Source: Hyphochytrium catenoides (lineage: Eukaryota > Sar > Hyphochytriomycetes > Hyphochytriales > Hyphochytriaceae). From it: a DNA stretch of 64,000 nucleotides. The stretch covers positions 712 through 64,711 of the forward strand of contig FLMG01000683.1 of assembly GCA_900088475.1 (NCBI GenBank), read 5' to 3'. The notes below the pieces were generated by a model. It had not been told where the DNA came from. It saw nothing but the letters and a program-made list of their open reading frames with translations, and did no database searches. This document shows, in pieces, positions 23,038 to 33,800 of this stretch; positions within the stretch are counted from its first letter, which is position 1; each line of letters begins with the position of its first letter. The translations under genes were made by a program, and so were the position numbers.

Positions 23038-25130
23038 TCATGAGCTTGACTCAAGGAGAGGCGCTCTCTCTATCACGCCGTGCTCTAGAGGTTTGTTTTT
23101 GATGAGCTCATTGGGTCCGTACACTCCCTTATTGAGCCTTGTGAGGGGATAGATATGGGTCCGGGGACCCACGAGAGTGCCAGGATCGGAGACGCTACTG
23201 CAACCGAGCTGGGCATAGTCTCCCAGTATAATTCCCAGCTTCCTATATCACCAGAGACGAGGACTGTTAGAGAGAAAGGGGCGGATATATGCATCTCAAT
23301 AAGCAAAAAATGACGGAAGAGAGCGCGGGATAGATGGTGTGAATATGGAAGTGAACAAGGCTTTAGAAGAACACCATGAAGTAGTAGTGATATGAGGAGT
23401 AGATAGATCGCCAGAGCTGACCTCCTGCTGGTGTCATAGTCTACATCGTCTAGAGTTATCCTTATGGTCCCAGAAGGGAGAAGAGGGAGGTTGGCGGCGG
23501 TAGCTTGGTTCCCAAAATGACTTCTATACCCGCAGATGGAGTCTCCCAGGTAGCCAGGATGGCAGAACTCAGCCTTGTCCATGATCAGTACATTCTTGCA
23601 TTCGCAGCGAATGTACACTCCGTCCCCTAAGCGATGCGTTGAGAAAGAATTTGGTTAAGGCATTAAGATGAGAGTACTCGCCGCCAAAACCCTAGGAGAG
23701 AGGATAAGAAGTGGGGCAAGTCTAAAGTACTGAGGAGTCCAAATTACAAAGAACGATGGAGTCACTCCGACAACGGCCAATGAAACTAGCCTGCTTGCTT
23801 CTACCCTAGAAGTGCTTGTTGAAGCTCACCTATGACGGCGTCACCCCTGATGTACGCCCCAGCTCTCATCACGCAGTCTGAACCAATGATTGCTGGTCCA
23901 GCGATGGTAGCCCCAGGCTCCACAACGGTGTTCGGACCTATATAAATGGAGCCGTTTCGGGTATCGAAAACGCCACCGTACACCTGGCAAGCCAAGGAGA
24001 GTAGCGTCAATGATTTCTAGTCAGCCTGACGGCTGATGAGTCAGTTTTGAAGAAGTCAAGAAGGAGAGGAAAATCGGGTATATTGTTTAAGGATCATGAA
24101 AGAGAGAATGTCGTGAACTGGGCTTTGCCAGAGGTGTTGGAGAAAGACCTTAGATTAGCGGAGGAAGACGACGGCAGGTAGGACACAGGTCACACGTCAC
24201 TAGTCCTAGACTTACCTTCACGCCGCTACTCAGAGCTATGCTTGCACTGGTCCTTGACGAATCTACGTCCGCCACTATCCTTTCCGGAGCAAAGAGGACC
24301 GTATCCGTCGGAGCTGAGATGGAGCGACGAAGAAAGTAGCCGAAGCAATAGAGAAGACCAGAGAGAGGGGAAGAGAGAAGGTAGTACAGAACAAGATTAG
24401 GGTACACGTAAGGGAGTAGAATATATCAGGAAAGGGCTTCTGTTCGGCACCTTGGATCACTTCAACCTGTCCAAAGACTCCAGGTCCCTCAGCAATAATA
24501 CTGGAGCTCCACCTATACGGTATCACTTTGCATCAGACAGGTAGGGCAGCGTTTTGAGACCCAATGTTTTTTAAATGACAGGGCGTACCCCTTCGCCAAG
24601 CATTCCTTCACTCGCAGCTTCAGCCAACCTTCTGCATAGCTATGTATATGATCGAGGACACTGACGACATCCTTGATGCCCGAGTAGCCGAAAATGGCAG
24701 AGTGCGCGAATTCTCTCTCCTCAAAGAGGAAGTAGAAGTCGTACTTCAGCGCACGAGGGATGTTCTCAATAGGGAGAGAGCGGAGCAGAAGAGTCTTCCT
24801 TTCTTTGCGTCGCTGAGAAGAGACTGTGCTACGTACGTGAAGTTTGACATCACTGATGGAGCTAAAAGACTTACTGCAAAGGGAATATAAAGGGAGCTTT
24901 AGTACCATCAATAGACTCAGGAAAAGGGTCGCCACTGACATTAGCTTGCGAAGACTTTGTCCTTGGCGCTCAATATTCTTCTTCACTGGCTCTTTGTACT
25001 TCATAACAGCGACCATCAGCAAGAATGCTGCTAGCGTTTCGCCTTGCCCCAGGTCGAGTCGCAGAACGCCCGGACTCCCCATGTCTCCGAAGAAACGGAG
25101 CAGCCAGTCTTCAAGTCCAGACTCTGCCAT
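23038..25130 (-). CDS. left-handed beta-helix (hexapeptide-repeat) protein, 404 residues
   Basis: Seven exons join in phase: 25130-24875, 24823-24589, 24512-24451, 24313-24216, 23983-23830, 23626-23422 and 23242-23038. They total 1,215 bases (404 residues plus stop). The C-terminal half is a hexapeptide repeat: IYIGPNTVVEPGATIAGPAI, then GSDCVMRAGAYIRGDAVIGD, a loop with HPGYLGDSICG, and KLGIILGDYAQLGCSSVSDP. Such folds occur in acyltransferases and in the C-terminal domains of sugar nucleotidyltransferases; the HxxYxGDSI loop and GxxAN pattern resemble bacterial nucleotide-sugar enzymes. The N-terminal ~180 residues (GDMGSPGVLRLDLGQG and a hydrophobic segment) are not recognised, and I see no nucleotidyltransferase GGxGTR motif. 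Substrate unknown. Confidence 0.75.
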
Positions 25131-26323
25131 CGTCCTCTACAAAGCACAATGTAGAGCTAAGCAAAGTGGTGTCAAATAGTAACAGATGAACTTGTACTGT
25201 CCTCTGGGACGGCCTCTCGATTGTCACCTCACAGAAGGCAATGTCGCCAGTGAGATCAAGGGCTTCAGCTTCAGATTGCCATCATGATGATGATGACCAT
25301 CAGTCTCAAGCTCATCGCAACAGGAGGAGGAAGAGATCATCACTCTCATAAAAGGAACTGAGAACTCTTCATTGTCTTTGCTGATTCTGAGGTTTATATC
25401 TCGGTCATCTCTGTGTGACGGACGTACCTCTCAAGCCTATCGAAATAACCCCACGTTGTGGGTGACATCTGTCTCTTGGTCGCCTCTGTCTCAGTGTTGG
25501 GTACTACAGGTGCTGCCTCGTCTCAACCTTCATTCTTCATGTCACACTCCACTTTGCCTATTACAGTCCACCCCCGCGACCACCTGGTTCACCTACCATC
25601 AAAGTGCGCTCGTTACATCAAAAAACCTTGCAAATCTTCTAGAGATGATGATGATGAGAGCTGATGATGCATGAGGGAGGAGGAAGTGGAGTGGGAAACA
25701 AGCAGAGCAGCTGGTGGCTTGGAGAAGACGTCTCGACTTCATCGAGATGGAGACAAAGAATGTGTCTCTATCATCATCAACGGCATCGCAATGATGATTC
25801 TGCCGACTCAAGAAGATGATGATTCTCCCTTCCATAATATACATATTGTAAGGTTCTTCCTGCGGTCGAGAGAGCGATGGGATGGGAAAACAAGACTGTT
25901 TATTGACTTCCTGATGAGAGCGCGTCAGCGCATCCTGGCCAGCCCACTGACTAGGTCCTGGGGGATGGGTGCCTACTCAACCCCTCATCCCTTACATGCC
26001 CCCCTTCAGCTCAATGGTGGATGCAAAACAGTAGTATTACTTACAGTATGAATTTTCGCTCTATATTATAGTACTTATATTTGGGAATGAGGTGTGAGTA
26101 GTGCCTTCTTAGGAGTTATTTAATGATAGTTTCATCGCTGAAGAGGAAAAACCTCCCCTCTCTCTGTAGAGCTGTGCGTGAGCCCTGAGAAAGGTGAAGG
26201 AAAACAGTTCAGCGGTATTTGTGGTGGCAACTGGTGTTGTTTTGTCGTTGCCCTTGGGAATGTGTTTTTGAAGGGGTGGTTTATGGTCTTCTTCTAATCA
26301 ATGTTGTTTGTTGTTGATCAGTG
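25131..26323. other. unassigned, no supported gene
   Basis: Upstream of the beta-helix gene and left of the integrase relic. Contains ATG/ATC-rich short repeats (about 25,283-25,300 and 25,645-25,660). Open frames such as 25,671-26,051 plus have no recognised domain. Confidence 0.4.
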
Positions 26324-27191
26324 TCATTGTGACGGTCTAATATTTTTCCCGTGCACAATGACAATTTTCTTGCGGGTTTTGCCTGTTTTTATTGTTCTTG
26401 TATAGCCTAATTTGTGTGTTAGGGCGACCACTTCTTCGAGAACGGTGAACCCTCCTTCCCAATAGGTGGCAAGCTTTTGTTTCGGCTTGGATTCTGTCAT
26501 GCCATTATTTTCTTCTTGTTGAGACAAGTGGTTGTTGCCTTTTTGTGCTCTTTTATGTTTGTTTGTTTTTGGTTGAATCGAAGAGACATTCAGGCGGCTT
26601 TTTGCCCAATATGAAGTGCTTCCTACATGTACCTGAGGCAAGCGAGGTTTTAATAGCAATCTTTGTTTTTGATCTGCTAAGTGCTGCCTGTAGGTGATGG
26701 AATTTTTGATGATGTCGTTGAAGATTTTTGTCATTTCATCGACATATCTTTTGGTTTGGTGTACATTTTTGTTGGTGTACACTCGGAGTCTGGTATTACC
26801 TCTGGGAGGCGGGGATGCATGAGTGTCCTCATATATATAGGGAAGTAACCAGTGCTTGATGATATACACATCGCATGGGCTTTATATACTGAACCTCATT
26901 TAAATCCCAATCAGTTTGGTTTTTACTGATCACTTTTGACAGCATTTTGGTGGAAGTTCTTATTGTCCTTTCCACTTTGCTTGGTTTTCCGCGGCTCCCT
27001 ACTGAGCTAACACGCGCCTTTATTCCATACATCTCACGTAGACATTTTATAACGTCAGACAGGAAAGTATTATGTGCGTCGTGCTGTGGTATTTCAGGGA
27101 AACCGCCGATCGATTGCGATTGGATCCGTGAGCCCGTGGTTCCAAGGATGTGGACAACTGGACCTGTGTGACGACTGTGCTGCTGGGGCAA
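26324..27191 (-). pseudogene. relic of a Ty3/gypsy-type integrase
   Basis: On the minus strand, 27,191-26,829 encodes the second half of a retroviral-type integrase core: a LREMYGIK stretch, a glutamate in a KVERTIRTSTKML context, and NQTDWD. The frame then shifts; a STGYFPIY segment lies in another frame near 26,850-26,800. A third frame to 26,324 holds a linker and a C-terminal segment YWEGGFTVLEEVVAL typical of the integrase tail (GPY/F-like). At least one frameshift makes it inactive. It differs from the relic at 3,118-6,325. Confidence 0.65.
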
Positions 27192-27846
27192 GGAGGCGGG
27201 TAACCATTATTGTTGCTGGCGGTTGCGTACTACGTACAGCACGGATGGTGTTGAGGAGACGGTATCCCACCTACCAATACTACACCTACACACTACTACG
27301 GTAATTAATGATAACTACAACTGGCTATCACTACTGTTCTGTTTTACGAAGGAAGGGAAGAAGAGTGGCGGGAGGGTTAGTTCTACAGGCCGCTGATACT
27401 CCGTTCGCTCCTCGCAACACCAGCGTTGATGATGTTGCACCTTCTCGAGAGAAGATCCGTAATAATAACTGCGTGCGCTGCAGCATAAGACGGATGCTTT
27501 AGCTTTACTCTTTTTTTCTCCGCTGTTCCTTGAGTTGCTGCTCCTCAGCGTTCTTCTGTCCTTCCTCCCTTGTTCGTTTTTTTCTCCTCCTTCTTCTCTA
27601 CAATGGTATTACTACTGCTTCTGCTAACTGCTTGATGCTAAGGTTGATTTACCTCCAACTTGTTATTTAGATCCACGGTCACTATTACCACCGGTAGGGA
27701 GCCGCGGCAGAATCTTTGTCCTTCACGATGGTGTTGTAGAGGATGATAACTTTAGCTGCTGCTCTGAGGGAGTTGTGGGCAGTTCCATCCTTTATTTTCT
27801 CCATCCGGAACAACCATTATCCCGCATACCGAACCGCTTCGCTTAA
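27192..27846. other. unassigned, no supported gene
   Basis: Between the integrase relic and the copia LTR. T-rich plus-strand stretches around 27,505-27,600; nothing recognised. Confidence 0.4.
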
Positions 27847-27925
27847 GCTGAGCGCTAGGAAGAGCATTCTCTGACAAGCTTTGTAAGCTGGTTGTTGGTG
27901 CTTTTGCTTTGCTTGGTAAGTTGAG
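27847..27925 (-). repeat. copia LTR terminal fragment, left copy
   Basis: Direct repeat of 31,592-31,681, sharing TGAGCGCTAGGAAGAGCA and CTCTGACAAGCTTTGTAAGC; the right copy has about 10 extra bases. This is the terminal (U5) end of the 3' LTR; the rest of the LTR presumably extends to about 28,600. Confidence 0.75.
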
Positions 27926-28629
27926 AAGTAATATGCATTAATGAAGTGCTTGTTGAGCTCATGGAGCTAATTTGAAGCTTTTAATAGTATGAAGAACTAT
28001 GAGTTATCGCTAAAGTCCCTAAGGATGCTATTATGTTGCTAGAGTTAATTAAGTCTTCTTCCTAATGCTATATGAGGAGCTGTAAGAAGAGACAACCTCA
28101 AACTTACCTTTGATGGCTGCGCTTTGGCGCTAAACGGGTAGGAGTTAAGAGATAAAGTCATAGAGTTTGAAGTAAGGGCGGATGGGCAAAGCAAGTAGTA
28201 ATAAGCTGAAAATGCAGAGAGGATAAGTTTAGCAGAGATGAAGTAGGGTTGAGATAGAGCCTGCTGAAAAGATCCTGAGATTGTGATGTAGAAGTTGAAG
28301 AAGAAGGGAAGATTTGCCTGTCCTTTGGAAGTCTAGCTGTTTGCCGCTCGCTCTGTAACGGATAAAGCGAAGGTTCAACAGAGTTGAAATTTCACTTTTG
28401 CTGTGCTGATGTCTTCGCCATAGGTAATGTTCTAAGGCAGAAGTCTGGTGACAAAGCCAGAAATAGATTCAGACAAGAGCCAAGAAGGGTCAGCAGCGTG
28501 GACTGGACGAGCCAACTTTCAACACTCCCACTCTTGCTCAGTCCATGCCGCTGAGCGAGTAGAGACCAGCTTTAGCTCGAAGGTCTTCAAAGGCAGGAGC
28601 TGGGAGAGATTTGGTAAGGAGATCAGCAA

Positions 28630-30124
28630 TCATGACTTTGGGCAATGAATGATAGAGATCTCTCCGCTTTCTTGTCGCTCTCGGACAAAGTGATGGCGGA
28701 TAGCGATGTGCTTCGTCCTTTGGGGGAAAACGGGATTCTTCACCAAGTCAATAGCGCCGCGATTGTCTTCCATAAGAGTTGTAGGAGAGCGTTGCTCGAA
28801 GCCTAAATCAGTCAGAAGTTGACGAAGCCAAATAGCTTCCTGTACTGCTGTTGATGCAGACATGTACTACTCGGCGGTTGCTTTTTGCTCTTTCAGGAGA
28901 TTGGACCACCACAGAGCATGAAGATGTAACCAGAGGTGGAACGTCGATCGTCTGGGCTGTTGCCCCAGTCAGCATCAGCGTAACCAAGAAGTCCCAGTCC
29001 GTTGGAGTCTGAGGCTTTAAAGCAGAGACCTAGGTGAGTTGTGCCTTTGAGATACTTGAGCACGCGTTTAACTGCCTGCCAATGGGCATGACTAGGCTTG
29101 GAGAGATGACGGCTAAGAACTCCCACTGAGTGTGCAATGTCCGGTCTTGTACCAGTCACAGCGTAGATAAGTTCCCCGACTGCGCTGCGGTAAGGCACTT
29201 CTTCAGGCAGAAGATCCTTTGAGTCCGCCTGTTTCAATTGCTGCCCTGGTTCCATTGGGGTCTTGACCGGGTTGCTCTCTTTCATGTTAAACTTTTCTAA
29301 CAGCTCTTGCACGTAGGAATGTTGAGTGAGGAAGAGAGTCTTCTTTGTTCTGTCTCGAACGACTTGGAGTCCCAGGATGTATGAGACTTCTCCTAGATCT
29401 GACATCTGAAAACGCTGAGAGAGGTTTTTTTGAGGGCTTTGAGTTGTTCCGCCGAGGTTGCTGCCAACAGTAAGTCATCCACATATAGTACAAGGATGAG
29501 GAGTTGCTGATCGGACCGTCTGAAAAGAGCCGCCTTTATGGATTGAAACAAGCCGACCGAGAATGGAACCATGTAGACGCAGCTGTACGCCTTTGAACGG
29601 GAGAAGCCTTGCTCCGTGAGGAAGCTGTCGATTACATGGTTCCATTCTCGGCCGGCTTGTTTTAATCCATAAAGGCTCTTTTTCAGCTTGCAGACTGTAG
29701 CTTCTCAGTGCCGGGCTTAATCAAACCGGGAGGTTGCTTCATGTAGATGAAGCTCCATGTCCAGATGAGTAGCAATACCCAGGACCGTACGTATGGACGT
29801 GAACTTTGCCACTGGGGAGAAAGTCTCTGTGTAGTCAATCCCTTCTCTTTGTCGGAACCCTTGAGCGACTAAGCGCGCTTTATACTTAGCTATGGAGCCG
29901 TCGGGGTTTTCCTTGATCCTTAGCACCCACTTACAACCGATTGCATTCCTCCCACTTGGAAGTGGTACAAGGTCCCAAGTGCCATGGTCGGTAAGGGACT
30001 GGATCTCGGCTTGGGCTGCTTGTTGCCAAAGAGAGGCGTCAGGGCGTTGGAGGGCTTCGGCATAAGTAGAAGGAGCTTCGGTAAGCTGGGAAGCAGGGGT
30101 GGTAGTTCCTTTCCCAGAGCACAC
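28630..30124 (-). pseudogene. copia reverse transcriptase and RNase H, frameshifted
   Basis: Minus-strand pieces: 30,124-29,717 has the RT start (WDLVPLPSGRNAIGCKWVLR and FRQREGIDYTETFSPVAKF). The region about 29,700-29,470 has SLYGLKQAGREWNH and the catalytic YVDD. After a one-base frameshift near 29,420, the frame 29,405-28,893 carries the connection region (SYILGLQVV, GYADADWGN). After another break, 28,863-28,630 carries RNase H (EAIWLRQLL, MEDNRGAIDL, KHIAIRHHFVRE). The reading frame is broken at least twice, and the RT carries an insertion of its own inverted sequence. Confidence 0.85.
29521..29687. repeat. inverted repeat inside copia reverse transcriptase
   Basis: Plus-strand 29,521-29,575 matches the reverse complement of 29,687-29,633 (about 55 bases, ~90% by eye) with a 57-base loop. 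Shared blocks include CCTTTATGGATT and CCGAGAATGGAACCATGTA. The right arm encodes the conserved SLYGLKQAGREWNH segment on the minus strand; the left arm is an inverted second copy inserted before YVDD. Confidence 0.85.
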
Positions 30125-30700
30125 CCTTCACAGTCGGGAAGTCTCCCACTGGCTAAGGGAGGTAGGCCAGTAGCGACAGAAGGTAGGGGACGAATATTGT
30201 CGACGCCGAGGTGGCCGGTACGACGGTGCCAGAGAGAGGGAGAAGAAGAAATAGAGCTGGGGGTGTTGGCGAGAAAAGCACTAGGGGGAGGAGAGGGGGA
30301 GAGCACAAAGAGCTGGTCTTGTACGTAACCTTGGGCATATGTTATGCGAGTAGAGGGGTCGCGGAAGAGAACGTTGGCGCCAGAGAAGACGGCTTCAAGG
30401 CCATGGGCGGTAGCGGCGGAGACACTGAGGAGGTTTTTGGCCAGCTCGGGTATGTATAGGACGTTCAGGAGTTGGATGGTGGAGGATTGACCATCAACGT
30501 CAACAGAGAGAAAGATGTCGCCGCGACCAGTGGTGGTGACAGAGCGGTTGTCAGCGGCGTAGACTGGGGTGGGATCCGTGGGGTGAAAGGTAGTGAACCA
30601 CTCCCGTTGGCAGGTCATGTGGGTGGTGGCTCCGCTGTCAATGAGCCAGATGGTTGGCTCCTGGAGGGCTGGAGGCGTAGAATGAGTGGCGGCGAAGGCG
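30115..30700 (-). pseudogene. copia protease and GAG-pre-integrase, integrase core deleted
   Basis: The protease active site WLIDSGATTHMT is readable on the minus strand near 30,650-30,615. It is followed by the protease body (LLNVLYIPELAKNLLSV) and the GAG-pre-integrase domain (LWHRRTGHLGVDNI, CEGCALGK) down to about 30,115. There the sequence jumps straight into the spacer before reverse transcriptase (LTEAPSTYAEALQRPDA), so the whole DDE integrase core is missing. Confidence 0.85.
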
Positions 30701-31549
30701 CAGGGCTGGCGGGAGGCTTCGTCTCGTTGCTTCTTCCGGCAATCGTGCAGCCAGTGGCCGGGCTTGTGGCAGTAATCGCAGACGCCTTTGCGCTGCGGAG
30801 GGGTCAGGACCGCCGCGTTGAGTCACATTAGCGCTGCGGAAGCGCACCTGTTTCAGTGGTCGTGCTTTGACGTCTGACACGGCGTATGCTCTCGTGCCAG
30901 GGTAGGTATGGGCCTTCGAAGGGGAGTCAAGGCGACGGGCCTCTTCGTTGAGGAGGCGGGCCTTCAAGAAGTCAATAGACAAGTCATCTGGTCGGCTTTC
31001 AAGGGCTGTGACCAGGGAGTTGTAACTGTCAGGTAGGCTGTTCAGGACGACAAGCACTTGCTCGTCCTCGTCAATAATGACGCGGATGGCCCGTAGCTTA
31101 TGGAGTAGGGTGGCCATCCGGTTGAAGAGCGCCGTGATGCTCTCTTCATCAGCCATGCGTAACTGCAGGAGTTGCCTGCGGAGGTAGATTTTGTTCGCGA
31201 GGACTGGGGTCTCGTACTGGCGCTAAAGGGCTTGCCAGGCTTCGTCAGCAGTGGTGGCGCTGCGGACGTGAATGAGCTGGTCGTCGTCTATGGAGAGGAC
31301 GATAGCTGCCAAGGCTTTGACGTCCTTGGCCTTGTCAGAGACCTTGAAGGTAAGGTCTAACGCTTCAGCGCTCTCAGCAGTCTGGGTGCTGGACTTCTCG
31401 ACGCTGGATGAAGAGATGGCACCGCTGGGCTCGTTGATACAGTGACGGAGGTCCTTTTCCACGAGGACCATGAGCATCTTAAAGTTCCAATCGTCGTAAT
31501 TGGAGCCGTTGAGCTTTTGGATGCGGTTGACGAAGGTAGCCGTCTCCAT
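30700..31549 (-). pseudogene. copia gag with in-frame stop and frameshift
   Basis: Starts at an ATG near 31,549 (METATFVNRIQKLNGSNY). A UBN2-type gag core follows (FKMLMVLVEKDLRHCI, then after an in-frame TAG at 31,223-31,225, RQYETPVLANKIYLRRQL and LNSLPDSYNSLVTALES). A CCHC knuckle, CDYCHKPGHWLHDC, is present near 30,780-30,740 but in another frame than the upstream part. Confidence 0.85.
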
Positions 31550-31591
31550 TCTGAGAGATTTAGTGGGCCCATAACCTAAAGAAAGTAGATT

Positions 31592-31681
31592 TAGCTGAGC
31601 GCTAGGAAGAGCAGTCTCTGACAAGCTTTGTAAGCTGTAATGGAGCTGGTTGTTGGTGCTTTGGCTTTGCTTGGTAAGTTG
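31592..31681 (-). repeat. copia LTR terminal fragment, right copy
   Basis: Direct repeat of 27,847-27,925. It is the 3' end of the element's 5' LTR, directly upstream of gag. Similarity stops at about 31,681, so the rest of the 5' LTR is lost or replaced. Confidence 0.75.
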
Positions 31682-31788
31682 AGACGCGTAACCCCCCTCC
31701 TAGCTTGGTGTGGGCCCCGATTATCCCAGGTGTTGGGCGTCCATGCCCCGGCTGTGTCCTCGGCCGATGAAATTCATGTGGCCTTTTA

Positions 31789-32430
31789 TCCAGAAATTAG
31801 TAAGGAGTGTATAATCGACTACTGTTTGAAGAAGATGAAGAGATGCAAATATGCACTACGACGACGCAACAAAGAGAATAGAGAAAGAGCTCAAATAGGC
31901 CAAAGAGAAGAGAAGAGCAGAGAAGCTAGGACCTCACCCGGCCCCCACCACGGGCCGGGCATCATTGACCGAAGGACGCACCACCGAGGAGGCGGCGGGG
32001 AGATGATCGTCCTCCTCCCCAACAATGCGAGAGAGGAAGAAGTCTTGATCCTGCTCACGGCCAGCAGCCAAAGCAGGAGCAGGAGCATGATCCAGAAATA
32101 AGTAAGGAGTGTATTCTAATTGACTACTGTTGTTTGAAGAAGCAGAAGAGATGGAAATATGTACAACGAAGCAACAAAAGAGAATGGAGAAAGAGCTAAA
32201 ATAATAGGCCAAAAAGAAAAGAAGAGTAGAGAAGCTAGGAGCAGAGAAGCTAGGACCTCACCCGACCCCTTCCACGGGCCGGGCATCATGGACCGAAGGA
32301 AGCACCACCGAGGAGGCGGCGGGGAGATCGTCCTCCTCTCCAATAATGCGAGAGAGGAAAAAGCCTTGCTCCTGCTCACGGCCGGCCACCGAGAAGAGGG
32401 CGTTGTTGTCAGGAGCAGGAGCAGGAGCAG
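31789..32430. repeat. tandem duplication, unit about 302 bases
   Basis: 31,789-32,090 and 32,091 to about 32,430 are two head-to-tail copies of one unit. Both begin CCAGAAAT and share AGTAAGGAGTGTAT, GAAGCTAGGACCTCACCCG, CACGGGCCGGGCATCAT and CACCGAGGAGGCGGCGGGGA. The copies differ by substitutions and by small indels, including an internal GAAGCTAGGAGCA duplication in the second. Open frames exist through it on both strands, but it looks like a low-complexity repeat rather than a gene. Confidence 0.85.
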
Positions 32431-32841
32431 CGGCAGGAACAAGAGAAGAAAGAAGAAGAAGCAGAAACGAGTGCAGAAGAAGAGTGAAAAGCTGCGAGAA
32501 ACGGAGCAGAAGGGGCCAACCGGGATAAAATCATTTGAGCCGCTTCCTCATGAAGGGCCAACAACGAAATCTGCCTGATGAGGCGGTGGCGGAAGAAGTG
32601 GACCTTCTTAGAAAATAAAATAGCAGAGAAGTGAAGTTATAGTCCTAATCAATAATGATGATAGCAGCAGCTCAAGCTAACCAAAAGCGCCTCCTTCTTC
32701 TTTGACTACTGGCGCCACAACACCACCAACTACGCCCCTCATTCAGAAGTCAGTGGTCGCGTTCTTCTGTCATTACTTGGACCAAAAAAAAGAAGAAAGG
32801 AGGCCACAAGATATAACTTTATGAAAAAAGTGGACGATTGA

Positions 32842-33800
32842 TTGAGCACTCTCGCAGAAAAAAAAGTAATTGAAGAAGGCAGACCAATCGGTGCGACGCA
32901 GAGAAGCTCGGCGGGTAGTATGGTGATAAGCGAGCCGAATAAGCCTGCTTACTGCAGCAGCAAAGTGTTGTGCTGTCGTCTTACTGATGAATACCGTGAA
33001 GAAGCGGCAGGGAAGCTGATTGTGAAAGGCGAGTTACTGTAGAACGGCCTTAGTAAAATACCAGCAGCTAGTGAAAAAAGAAAGCAATGGGAGAGCACCA
33101 CCACCACACAGCAAAATGAGCTCGCTGCTAATGTAAAAGCGCTGAGTGTTGACGATTCAAGTCAAGAGGAGAGACCTCCTATCATCGTATCATCATAATA
33201 AGCATTAGTCCTTTGCCCTAATAACATAAGTTGAAGGCTTAAGAAGCACTCCGGATGAGCCTTCGCCGCGATCCTCTACATCCGGATGCCTCTGCTTTGG
33301 CTTCTTTACGCCAACTTATGACACATCCACCGGCATATGAGGAGCGGGGGTTGAGACCCCACATGATGGTGAGATCATGCTGTATGTGCTGTCAGCAGGG
33401 GGTGTCATAAAAAAAAATAAAAAACAGGATTCGCATGATCTTGGTACTCCTCCTCCATCTGCAGCGGATGGTTCATTTCAGGGATATGTGGATGGGGGTA
33501 ATGCTCTGCCTAAAGCCGACTTCAACTGACATCTTTACATCTATGAGCAAGTTTCTCTTCTTGCATCTGCCGATAAGCGTCGTCGTCAACGAGTTCCGCC
33601 TACTCCGCCTGGATCTTCAAATTAATCTGATACCGCGTTCGGTAGTCCGTGCTCCTCCGGAACCTCTGGAAGCGCCAGCATCATTCTTACCACGTTCACC
33701 TTTCCACCGCACCAGCAGGTTCAGCTTCGGAATCAGCCGGCGACCATCCGCCCCACTGAACTCAACCATTCTTGCAGTGCTTTCCCCATAGAAGCATAAC
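32842..33800 (+). pseudogene. coding-like stretch broken by in-frame stops
   Basis: On the plus strand, one frame from about 32,842 to 33,198 reads KKVIEEGRPIGATQRSS, passes a TAG near 33,040, and continues NGLSKIPAASEKRKQWE to a TAA. Further right, 33,430-33,800 reads QDSHDLGTPPPSAADGS, then a TGA, HLYIYEQVSLLASADKRRR, a TAA, and SDTAFGSPCSSGTSG. The composition looks coding but the stops remain in frame. A poly-A run near 33,410 may hide an indel. Possibly a decayed transposon gene; family not recognised. Confidence 0.3.

Larger units (their letters stand above)
27847..31681 (-). mobile_element. decayed Ty1/copia retrotransposon (minus strand)
   Basis: Reading the minus strand: a truncated 5' LTR end (31,681-31,592), gag (from ATG at about 31,549), zinc knuckle, protease, GAG-pre-integrase domain, reverse transcriptase, RNase H, then the 3' LTR, which ends at 27,847. 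The integrase catalytic core is deleted, several frameshifts and a stop are present, and the reverse transcriptase contains an inverted duplication. The order protease-integrase-reverse transcriptase identifies Ty1/copia. The element is inactive. Confidence 0.85.

Noticed and set aside
29920-30831. Plus-strand Gly-rich frames across the copia element
   Set aside because: Antisense shadows of the minus-strand gag, protease and integrase fragments, which have clear motifs.
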